Part shown: one piece after another, positions 31,274 to 39,619 of the stretch
How the letters are laid out: the number at the start of each line of letters is the position of its first letter
How positions within the stretch are numbered: the first letter of the stretch is position 1
DNA from: Nitrospirota bacterium
GTDB taxonomy: Bacteria > Nitrospirota > Thermodesulfovibrionia > Thermodesulfovibrionales > JdFR-88
Assembly: GCA_014874185.1 (NCBI GenBank)
Contig: JACWAF010000027.1
Coordinates: forward strand, 1 to 41,918
Direction: 5' to 3'
Length of the DNA: 41,918 nucleotides
The notes under the pieces: generated by a model
Database searches by the model: none
Seen by the model: the letters and a program-made list of their open reading frames with translations, nothing else
Told to the model about the DNA's origin: nothing
Position numbers and translations under genes: made by a program

Positions 31274-31750
31274 ATGAAAAGGCTGCCGGTTTTAATTATT
31301 ATTTTATCGCTCTTCCTCTCCTCCTGCGCCGGGGGAAAATATCTGAATACCGAGCCCGCAAGGCTTGAGGACGCCCCGCCCGGCAATTACTCCCTGATCC
31401 TGTACGCGGGCGGAAGCCCCCTGAAGAGCTTCGCCATACTGAAGCACGAAGGCAACGGCTATAACTTCGTGCCCGATTTCCCGCGCGGGGACTACCGCGT
31501 CCTTAGAGGAATTAATGGCCGGCGGGTGTTTCCCATGCTTGGCGGTCTGCTCTCGGATTTCCAGAATTTCCAGTTCGTGCAGGTGCGCAAAATACTGGAT
31601 GAGACCGGGAAAAAGGCGATAGGCTATCAGATGGTGCCCCAGATCGGGATATTCGGGCAAGCCCCTCCGAAGCTGGAATACATACTTAAAAAGAAGGGCA
31701 AGGTGGAAGTCAGGATCGCCCGCCCCATGAAGGGCGCTGAAGACCATTAA
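31274..31750 (+). CDS. Lipoprotein of a two-member local family (copy B)
   Basis: A 158-residue predicted lipoprotein: MKRLPVLIIILSLFLSSC is a clean lipoprotein signal, with Cys18 at the cleavage site. The mature part NYSLILYAGGSP, HEGNGYNFVPDFPRGDYRVLRGIN, ETGKKAIGYQMVP and LEYILKKKGKVEVRIA aligns block by block with the protein encoded at 14204. It probably belongs to the same uncharacterised family, with an alpha/beta pattern and no catalytic motif. The ATG is set by the signal peptide and the -10 six bases upstream. It is followed 26 bases later by a DedA gene, probably in one transcript. Confidence 0.75.
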   Translation: MKRLPVLIIILSLFLSSCAGGKYLNTEPARLEDAPPGNYSLILYAGGSPLKSFAILKHEGNGYNFVPDFPRGDYRVLRGINGRRVFPMLGGLLSDFQNFQFVQVRKILDETGKKAIGYQMVPQIGIFGQAPPKLEYILKKKGKVEVRIARPMKGAEDH

Positions 31751-31775
31751 AACCCCGCATCCCATCTCGGGCCTG

Positions 31776-32378
31776 ATGCTGCATTTCCCCGCCTTGGGAC
31801 TTTTCGCCCTTTTGATCCTTGGCGGCCTTGGCCTGCCCATCCCGGAAGACGCAACCCTTATCCTGTGCGGTTTCCTCATATCCACCGGCGCGGCCAGCCC
31901 GTATTCCGCCCTGCCCGCCGTCTTCATAGGCATGCTCGTCACGGACTTCATGCTCTACTCCTTCGGCAGGAAGTATGGGAGGAAGATAGTCAATAACAGG
32001 CGTTTCCGCAGGGTCATAACCGAAAAACGGATCGCGTACATGGAAGACAAGTTCCGCAGATGGGGGCTCCTGTTCTTTCTTGGGGGCAGGCAGATCATAG
32101 GGCTGAGGGCGCAGATATTCCTTGCCTCAGGCGTCCTGGGGATGCCCATCAGGAAATTCATCCTCTCGGACACCCTTTCGGCCCTTATCAGCCTGGCAAT
32201 TATGGTCTCAATCGGCTATGTGGGCGGGCAGAGCCTCGAGGTGGTGAAGAAAGATGTAACCCATATAGAGCACCTCATTTTGTTCATCCTGGTGTGCGTG
32301 TTTTTTATCTTCCTCCTTGTGAAGCACATCAGACAGCTTTTTTGGCCCGGACACAAGGGGAGCCCGCCTGATTCTTAA
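31776..32378 (+). CDS. DedA-family membrane protein
   Basis: A 200-residue polytopic protein with a VTT domain. LGGLGLPIPEDATLILCGFLISTG is the DedA re-entrant motif with its acidic residue. GRKYGRKI and GGRQIIGLRAQIFLASGVLGMPIRKFI supply the conserved Gly/Arg segment, and LVKHIRQLFW ends the last helix. DedA proteins recycle undecaprenyl phosphate or flip lipids in several bacteria; which applies here is unknown. The ATG at 31776 has no clear ribosome site and may depend on coupling to the lipoprotein gene. A strong terminator follows. Confidence 0.82.
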   Translation: MLHFPALGLFALLILGGLGLPIPEDATLILCGFLISTGAASPYSALPAVFIGMLVTDFMLYSFGRKYGRKIVNNRRFRRVITEKRIAYMEDKFRRWGLLFFLGGRQIIGLRAQIFLASGVLGMPIRKFILSDTLSALISLAIMVSIGYVGGQSLEVVKKDVTHIEHLILFILVCVFFIFLLVKHIRQLFWPGHKGSPPDS

Positions 32379-32383
32379 AAAAT

Positions 32384-32411
32384 AAAAAGCCCCTCTTGTG
32401 AGGGGCTTTTT
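32384..32411. terminator. Bidirectional terminator between dedA and atpC
   Basis: AAAAAGCCCCTC (32384-32395), loop TTGT, GAGGGGCTTTTT (32400-32411): a perfect 12-bp stem with A-run and T-run on either side, so it can end both the + strand dedA and the - strand atp transcripts. Confidence 0.93.
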
Positions 32412-32431
32412 ATTTTATATTCCAAATTCTT

Positions 32432-32836
32432 TTAGTGCCGCAGGCGCTCGACGAGCTGGATGCGGGTGACCGCCCTTTCGAGGGCCGACTCGGCCCGGGC
32501 GAAATCCACGTTCTCCAGATGCTTGAGTCTCTCCTCGGCGCGCTTTCTGGCGGCGACGGCCCTTTCCAGGTCTATGCTCTCGGCGGCCTCGGCGCTGTCC
32601 GCAAGGACCAGCACCTTGTCCGGGCCCACCTCGGAATAGCCCGTGCTGACGAAGAAGTACTGCTGCTTCCCCTCCGCCCTGGCCGCAAGCATCCCGACGC
32701 GGAGCGTGGTCACAAACGGGGCGTGGCCGGGCAACACACCGAAGTCGCCTTCCGAGCCGCTGGCCGCCAACTCATCCACCTCGCCCCTGAAGACCGGGCC
32801 GTGGGGGGTAACCAGTTCGAGCTTAAGCTTGTCCAC
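32432..32836 (-). CDS. atpC: ATP synthase F1 epsilon subunit
   Basis: A 134-residue epsilon chain: KLELVTPHGPVFRGEVDELAASGSEGDFGVLPGHAPFVTTL is the conserved beta-sandwich start, followed by the two-helix C-terminal part ERAVAARKRAEERLKH. It couples rotation to gamma and inhibits ATP hydrolysis. The GTG follows the atpD stop TAG directly. Last gene of the operon, 21 bases before a terminator. Confidence 0.93.
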   Translation of the reverse strand: MDKLKLELVTPHGPVFRGEVDELAASGSEGDFGVLPGHAPFVTTLRVGMLAARAEGKQQYFFVSTGYSEVGPDKVLVLADSAEAAESIDLERAVAARKRAEERLKHLENVDFARAESALERAVTRIQLVERLRH

Positions 32837-34267
<1,431 letters not shown>

Positions 34268-34298
34268 TTATCTCCTCCGGTTCCCAACCTGAATTTTT

Positions 34299-35174
34299 CT
34301 AGCCTTTAAGGGCCTCTACGCCGCCGACTATATCCATAAGCTCTCTGGTAATTGTGGCCTGCCTCACCTTGTTGGCAACCAGGGTGAGCCTCTGTATCAT
34401 CTCGTTGGCGTTCTTCGAGGCGTTCTCCATCGCGGTCATCCTGGCCGCCTCCTCCGAGGTCTGCGACTCCAGAAGGGCCCTGAAGACCTCGATCTCCAGC
34501 GCCTTCGGAAGGAGTTTCTCGTATATGGCCTTCGGTGAGGGCTCGAAGATGAAGTCCACGGCCTCACCGGGCGCCCCTTTCTCCTCGCCGTCTTCGGCGG
34601 ACAGGGGAAGGAGCTTCTTGACTTTGACTTTCTGGGAGACCACGTTTATGAACTCGTTATAGAGCAGGAAGACCTCGTCGAACTCCTCGTTTATGAAGCC
34701 CTGCATCAGGCTGCCAGCGATCTCCTGGGCATTGACATAGCTTATCTTTCCGGAGATGCCGGTCCATTTGGCGCGGAGCGGTATCTCCCTTCTTTTGTAA
34801 AAGTCGCCCGCCTTCCGTCCGATGGCGCTTATGGTCACCTGGAAACCCTGGGACTTGAGGTCGCCCACGAAGGCCGTCGCGGCCTTCATCACGTTCGTGT
34901 TGAACGCGCCGCAAAGGCCCCTGTCGCTGGTAAGGACCACTACATCCACGGTCTTCCGCGGCCTCTTCGCAAGGAGCGGATGGAGCTCCGGGTCCTGCAT
35001 CCCGCCCAGGCTGCGCAGGATCTCGTACATCTTGTCCGAATAGGGGCGGAGTTCAAGCATCCTGCCCTGCGCGCGGCGCAGCTTGGCGGCGGCCACCATC
35101 TTCATGGCCTTCGTGATCTGGCTGGTGTTCTTGACCGCCTTTATCCTTCTTCTTATGTCTCTTAAAGTTGCCAT
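34299..35174 (-). CDS. atpG: ATP synthase F1 gamma subunit
   Basis: A 291-residue central-stalk subunit. ATLRDIRRRIKAVKNTSQITKAMKMVAAAKLRRAQ opens the long N-terminal helix, LTSDRGLCGAFNTNV the Rossmann-like core, and MTAMENASKNANEMIQRLTLVANKVRQATITRELMDIVGGVEAL the C-terminal helix. It rotates within alpha3beta3. It is placed three bases after atpA, as usual. Confidence 0.95.
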   Translation of the reverse strand: MATLRDIRRRIKAVKNTSQITKAMKMVAAAKLRRAQGRMLELRPYSDKMYEILRSLGGMQDPELHPLLAKRPRKTVDVVVLTSDRGLCGAFNTNVMKAATAFVGDLKSQGFQVTISAIGRKAGDFYKRREIPLRAKWTGISGKISYVNAQEIAGSLMQGFINEEFDEVFLLYNEFINVVSQKVKVKKLLPLSAEDGEEKGAPGEAVDFIFEPSPKAIYEKLLPKALEIEVFRALLESQTSEEAARMTAMENASKNANEMIQRLTLVANKVRQATITRELMDIVGGVEALKG

Positions 35175-35177
35175 CTG

Positions 35178-36686
35178 CTACGCGGCGAAGCCTTTCTTGA
35201 AATCGTCCAACACGGCAGCGAGCTTCTGCTTGATTTCCTCGTTGATCTCTTTCTTTTCCCTGATCTCGTTCCGGAGGTCGGGCTTGTTCGTCCTCATGTA
35301 GCGCAGGAACTCGTTCTCGAACTTCCTGACGGCCTCCACCGGCAGGTCGTCAAGCGCGCCCTGCGTGGCGGCAAAGATAACGAGCACCTGGTCCTCAACC
35401 GGCAACGGCTGGTACTGGCCCTGCTTCAGAAGCTCGACCATCCTCTTGCCTCTTTCTATCTGCGCCAGGGTGGCCTTGTCCAGGTCGCTGCCGAACTGGG
35501 CGAAAGCGGCAAGCTCGCGGAACTGCGCGAGGTCCAGCCTAAGGGTGCCCGCAACCTGCTTCATCATCTTGGTCTGCGCGGCGCCGCCCACGCGGCTCAC
35601 CGAGAGGCCTACGTTGACGGCCGGCCTTACACCCGCGTAGAAAAGCTCGGGCTCCAGGTATATCTGGCCGTCCGTTATCGAGATGACGTTCGTCGGGACA
35701 TAGCCGGAGACGTCGCCCGCCTGGGTCTCGATTATCGGGAGCGCGGTCAGGGAGCCCCCGCCAAGCTTATCGGAGACCTTCGCCGCCCTTTCAAGGAGCC
35801 TCGAATGCAGGTAGAAGACGTCGCCGGGATACGCTTCACGCCCTGGCGGCCTTCTGAGGAGCAATGATAGCTGCCTGTACGCGGCGGCCTGCTTGCTGAG
35901 GTCATCATAGACTATAAGGGCGTGCTTGCCGTTGTCCCTGAAGTATTCGCCTATCGCGCACCCCGTATAGGGGGCTACGAACTGAAGCGGGGCTGGCTCG
36001 CTGGCCGTGGAGCTTACTATTATGGTGTGCTCCATCGCGCCGTTTTCTTCCAGTATCTGCTGGGTGCGGGCCACATTGGCCCTCTTCAGCCCGCAGGCGA
36101 CATATATGCAGACGACGTCGCCGCCCTTCTGATTTATTATCGCGTCGATTCCGATGGCGGTTTTTCCGGTCTGGCGGTCGCCTATGATAAGCTCGCGCTG
36201 ACCGCGCCCGATCGGGATCATGGCGTCTATGGACTTAAGCCCGGTCTGCAGGGGCTCGCGAACGGGCTGCCTGTCGATTATGCCGGGGGCCACGACATCC
36301 ACATTTCTGGTCTGTTTCGTGTTCAGCGGGCCTTTGCCGTCAATGGGCTGCCCGATGGCGTTTACGACCCTGCCCACCAGGGCGTCGCCAACCGGGGTGG
36401 CCATGATCTTGCCGGTCCTTTTTACGACATCGCCTTCCTTGACCAGGGAGTCTTCCCCGAAGAGAACGGCGCCAACGGCGTCCTCCTCCAGGTTAAGGGC
36501 CATGCCGTAGACGCTGTTGGGGAACTCCAGCAGCTCGCTGGCCATGCACTTGTCCAGGCCGTAGATGTGGGCGATCCCGTCGCCGATGCTGACCACCGTG
36601 CCGACCTCGCTCACGTCCACGCGCTTTTCAAAATCAGCGATCTGCCTTCTTAGATACGCACTGATCTCGTCAACCTTGATTTCCAT
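35178..36686 (-). CDS. atpA: ATP synthase F1 alpha subunit
   Basis: The 502-residue non-catalytic nucleotide-binding subunit. [15 protein letters not shown] is the P-loop, [23 protein letters not shown] the signature region, and the [16 protein letters not shown] segment is intact. Together with beta it forms the F1 head. AAGGGGTGATG ahead of the ATG overlaps the end of atpH, giving tight coupling. Confidence 0.97.
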   Translation of the reverse strand: MEIKVDEISAYLRRQIADFEKRVDVSEVGTVVSIGDGIAHIYGLDKCMASELLEFPNSVYGMALNLEEDAVGAVLFGEDSLVKEGDVVKRTGKIMATPVGDALVGRVVNAIGQPIDGKGPLNTKQTRNVDVVAPGIIDRQPVREPLQTGLKSIDAMIPIGRGQRELIIGDRQTGKTAIGIDAIINQKGGDVVCIYVACGLKRANVARTQQILEENGAMEHTIIVSSTASEPAPLQFVAPYTGCAIGEYFRDNGKHALIVYDDLSKQAAAYRQLSLLLRRPPGREAYPGDVFYLHSRLLERAAKVSDKLGGGSLTALPIIETQAGDVSGYVPTNVISITDGQIYLEPELFYAGVRPAVNVGLSVSRVGGAAQTKMMKQVAGTLRLDLAQFRELAAFAQFGSDLDKATLAQIERGKRMVELLKQGQYQPLPVEDQVLVIFAATQGALDDLPVEAVRKFENEFLRYMRTNKPDLRNEIREKKEINEEIKQKLAAVLDDFKKGFAA

Positions 36687-36691
36687 TCACA

Positions 36692-37237
36692 TCACCCCTT
36701 TATAAGCTCTTCTTTTAATAGCCTAAGCTGGCCCCGCAAGCTGCCGTCGAACATCATGCTGCCCACCTGCACCACCACCCCGCCCAGCACGGACGGGTCC
36801 TGGACGTATTCTATCTCCACATCACGGTCGGTGATCTTCTTGAGCGCGGCTTTCAGCCTCTCGCCGTATGCCTTGTCGGGCACTATCGCCGCCTTCACCA
36901 CGGCCTTGGCTTTCTTCGTGCGCTCCAGATAGAGCCTGACGACCGCCTCGAATATATCGGGCATGAGCCCCATGGCATCCTGGTCTATGAGGAACGAGAC
37001 GAACTTGTCCGTGGAGCTGTTAAGCGAGTACTCGCCCTTTATATGCCCCAGGACCTCTTTCTTCTCCCCGGGCGTGAACTGCGGACCTACCAGAAGGCCG
37101 CGCAGGCCGCTGTCCTTGTCCATGAGGAGGTTGATGGTATGCAGGCCCTCCATGGCCTTCATCAGGTTTCCATCCACGCCCGCGTGGTTCAGGAACATGC
37201 GGGCAAAACGCTTGTATTCTCTCTTTCCGTTCTTCAA
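36692..37237 (-). CDS. atpH: ATP synthase F1 delta subunit
   Basis: A 181-residue peripheral-stalk subunit. The helical N-terminal half (YKRFARMFLNHAG..LLMDKDSGLRGLLVGPQFTPGEKKEVL) and the end VLGGVVVQVGSMMFDGSLRGQLRLLKEEL match the OSCP/delta family. It joins the b/b' stalk to the top of alpha. Its start overlaps the atpF stop by four bases. Confidence 0.92.
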   Translation of the reverse strand: MKNGKREYKRFARMFLNHAGVDGNLMKAMEGLHTINLLMDKDSGLRGLLVGPQFTPGEKKEVLGHIKGEYSLNSSTDKFVSFLIDQDAMGLMPDIFEAVVRLYLERTKKAKAVVKAAIVPDKAYGERLKAALKKITDRDVEIEYVQDPSVLGGVVVQVGSMMFDGSLRGQLRLLKEELIKG

Positions 37238-37812
37238 ATCTTTCCCTCTAGTTTCGCCAGGGATTCCTCAAGGAGCTTCTTCTGCTCCCCGGGGGTGAGC
37301 TTCTCCTTGAGCTTGCGTTCGGCCAGTTCCACGGCCAGCTCGGCCGCCTCCTGCCTTATGGCGTCCCTTGCCCTCTTCAGTTCGAAATCCACGTTGGCCC
37401 TGGCCTGCTCCATTACCTTCCGGCTCATGCGCTCGGCCTCCTTTATGAGGGCCTCGCGCTCAACCTCGCCGCTCCTGGTGGAAGCGGCGATTATGCCGGC
37501 TATCTCCTGGTCCTTGAGCCTGAGCCTCTCTTCCACGTCCCTGAGGGCCTTCTCGGAGAGTTCCCGCGCCGTGCGGGCCTCGTCCAGGCTTTTTTGTATG
37601 GCCTCGGTCCTGCCCTTCAGGAACTGGGCGAACGGCTTTCGGGCAAAATAGACTATGATCGCCGCGATGAGAAGGAAATTGATTATCTTCCAGCCCCATT
37701 CCTTGAAGAAACTCTCGTGGGCGGCCCCTTCCGGGCCCGCGGCAAAAGCGATGCCCGCAAGGGCAAGGACAAACAGAAAAACGAAGACACGGACGATTGT
37801 TCTCTTTTTCAT
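37234..37812 (-). CDS. atpF: ATP synthase F0 b subunit with leader-like N-terminus
   Basis: A 192-residue b subunit. An unusual first hydrophobic stretch (MKKRTIVRVFVFLFVLALAG, ending AFAA) looks like a cleavable signal peptide. It precedes the real anchor, FFKEWGWKIINFLLIAAIIVYFARKPFAQFLKGR, and the long charged coiled coil of the stator. Such leaders occur in AtpF of some delta-proteobacteria. It pairs with the b' subunit encoded just upstream, overlapping it by four bases. Confidence 0.9.
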   Translation of the reverse strand: MKKRTIVRVFVFLFVLALAGIAFAAGPEGAAHESFFKEWGWKIINFLLIAAIIVYFARKPFAQFLKGRTEAIQKSLDEARTARELSEKALRDVEERLRLKDQEIAGIIAASTRSGEVEREALIKEAERMSRKVMEQARANVDFELKRARDAIRQEAAELAVELAERKLKEKLTPGEQKKLLEESLAKLEGKI

Positions 37813-38228
37813 GCGGCTACCAGCTTCTGCAGGATGCTGTCCGAGAACTTCTCAACCTCGCCCTTGAGAGCGGCGCGCGCCTTCAGGCTCTCGGACGCTA
37901 TCTCCGCCTTTATTTTTTCGGTCTCTTTCAGGGCCGCCTCGTGCGCCTTCGAGACAATCTCCTTCTGCACCTCGAGCCCCTCGGCCCTTAGCTTTTCGTA
38001 TGCCTCCCGCGAAGCCTGCCGGGCCTTTTCCAGGTCTTTCTTCATCTCCTCAAGGGCCTGGTCCTTCTTCTCGTTCAGCACCCGGGCGCCCTCAAGGTCG
38101 CCCTTTACCATCTCCTTCCTCTTCTTGAACGTCCGGAGGAGAGGCTTGAACAAAATAAGGTTAAGGATCCAGACGAGGAACAGGAAATTGGCAAGCAGGA
38201 CAAAAAACCATTTATTGAATTCTAACAT
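37809..38228 (-). CDS. ATP synthase F0 b' subunit
   Basis: A 139-residue b-type subunit: MLEFNKWFFVLLANFLFLVWILNLILFKPLL is the membrane anchor and the remainder a highly charged coiled coil. Shorter than the next gene product and without a leader, it fits the b' (AtpF', AtpX) partner that forms a heterodimeric stator in organisms with two b genes. GAGGAGG lies five bases ahead of the ATG. First gene of the atp operon; genes for the a and c subunits are not adjacent. Confidence 0.88.
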   Translation of the reverse strand: MLEFNKWFFVLLANFLFLVWILNLILFKPLLRTFKKRKEMVKGDLEGARVLNEKKDQALEEMKKDLEKARQASREAYEKLRAEGLEVQKEIVSKAHEAALKETEKIKAEIASESLKARAALKGEVEKFSDSILQKLVAA

Positions 38229-38267
38229 TTGGCCTCCTCGTTCGAAAAAAGCGAAAGCGTTTAGTAG

Positions 38268-38296
38268 ATTATCAAATGAAAAAATTGCTTGTCAAG
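38268..38296 (-). promoter_or_regulatory. Promoter of the atp operon
   Basis: On the - strand consensus TTGACA (38296-38291), 17 bases, GATAAT (38273-38268), 5 of 6. Transcription from about 38262 gives a leader of some 33 bases with the GAGGAGG site of atpF'. Confidence 0.75.
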
Positions 38297-38317
38297 GATA
38301 GCTATGGCAATATAAAA
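38290..38317 (+). promoter_or_regulatory. Promoter of bioF, sharing the -35 with the atp promoter
   Basis: TTGTCA (38290-38295), 16 bases, TATAAA (38312-38317). Its -35 box occupies the same bases as the atp -35 on the other strand, so the two polymerases could not bind at once. Confidence 0.6.
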
Positions 38318-38352
38318 AATACAAATGAGATAATCCGCGAAATTTAGGAGAT

Positions 38353-39489
38353 ATGTTTACTGGAGATTTAGAAAAACTGGCGAAAGAAGGGCTTTTGAGG
38401 GCCGCGAGGGACCGCGAAGGCCTCCAGGGGAGGATTGTCTCCATATCCGGTGCCCGGCTGCTGAACTTCGCCTCTAACGATTACCTGGGCCTCTCGGCGC
38501 ACCCCGATGTGACAGGGGCCGCCCAAAAAGCCGTCCTGGAATACGGGGCCGGAAGCGGGGCGGCGAGGCTCCTGGCCGGTGGGACGCTTCTGCACCAAAG
38601 GCTTGAGGAGGAGACGGCGAAATTTCTTGGCAGAGAAAGCGCAATAATCTTCAACAGCGGCTACCACGCGAACCTGGGGGCCATACCCGCCCTCTCCGGC
38701 CCGGAGGCCGAGATATTCAGCGATGAGCTTAACCACGCTAGCATCATAGACGGCTGCCGCCTGTCCAGGGCAAAAGTACATATATACAAGCACAAAGACA
38801 ATGGGCATCTTGAAGACCTTCTAAAGGCCTCCGGCGCCCGAAAAAAACTCATCGCTACAGAGTCCGTCTTCAGCATGGACGGGGACACCGCCCCCTTAGA
38901 GGAAATATTTCATTTAAGCGAAAAATATAATGCTTTGCTCTATGTGGACGAGGCGCACGCCATAGGTGTGTTCGGAGGTGGCAGGGGGCTCGTTTCCCAG
39001 TTGGATCTCCCGCCCATCCCTCGGCTCGTACAGATGGGCACCTTCGGGAAGGCCCTGGGCTCCTATGGGGCGTTCATCGCGGCGGACAAGGACATTATAG
39101 CCTGGCTTCAGAATACCGCCCGGACCTTCCTCTTCTCCACCGCCCTGCCCTCTTCTATTATCGGCGCGTCTCTTGCCGCCCTGGAGATAGTAAGCACCGG
39201 AAAAGCCCCGATAAAAACCCTATGGGCCAATCGGGATTTCCTGTTAAATGGATTGAAGAACTCCGGCCTCGTGCTTTGCCCAACCGAGTCCCCGATAATC
39301 CCCATCCTCTTCGACTCGGTGGAGGAAGTAAACGAACTTTCAAAAAAGCTTTTTGATTCGGGTATTTACGCCCCGGCCATCCGGCCGCCTACGGTGAAGC
39401 GGCCCAGGCTGAGGATTACCGTAAGCGCGAGCCATGAGGAGGGGGATATAGGGAAGCTGGTTGCAACTTTAAAACTGCTTTTAAGATAG
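38353..39489 (+). CDS. bioF: 8-amino-7-oxononanoate synthase
   Basis: A 378-residue fold-type I PLP enzyme of the alpha-oxoamine synthase family. LNFASNDYLGLSAHPDV, GAGSGAARLLAGGTLLHQRLEEETAKFLG, VDEAHAIGVFGGGRGL, and the PLP Lys233 in GTFGKALGSYGAF are all present. The end AIRPPTVKRPRLRITVSASHEEGDI is characteristic of BioF rather than KBL or ALA synthase. It condenses pimeloyl-thioester with alanine in biotin synthesis. TTAGGAG precedes the ATG. No other biotin gene is in the window. Confidence 0.88.
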   Translation: MFTGDLEKLAKEGLLRAARDREGLQGRIVSISGARLLNFASNDYLGLSAHPDVTGAAQKAVLEYGAGSGAARLLAGGTLLHQRLEEETAKFLGRESAIIFNSGYHANLGAIPALSGPEAEIFSDELNHASIIDGCRLSRAKVHIYKHKDNGHLEDLLKASGARKKLIATESVFSMDGDTAPLEEIFHLSEKYNALLYVDEAHAIGVFGGGRGLVSQLDLPPIPRLVQMGTFGKALGSYGAFIAADKDIIAWLQNTARTFLFSTALPSSIIGASLAALEIVSTGKAPIKTLWANRDFLLNGLKNSGLVLCPTESPIIPILFDSVEEVNELSKKLFDSGIYAPAIRPPTVKRPRLRITVSASHEEGDIGKLVATLKLLLR

Positions 39490-39548
39490 GGAGCAATGTG
39501 GGCCTCACATAAAAGCAAAGAGAATTAAGTATGGTGTCCCCGGAATTG

Positions 39549-39578
39549 TTGCAAAAAAAAAAGAAAAAGATTTAACAT
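39549..39578 (+). promoter_or_regulatory. Possible promoter of the repeat lipoprotein, A-tract spacer
   Basis: TTGCAA (39549-39554), 18 bases rich in A, TAACAT (39573-39578). The leader of about 35 bases contains TAAGGA (39606-39611) ahead of the ATG. No terminator for bioF is obvious in 39490-39548. Confidence 0.35.
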
Positions 39579-39619
39579 CGTGCACCAGTTGATAATCCTG
39601 GTTTTTAAGGAATGTAGAA

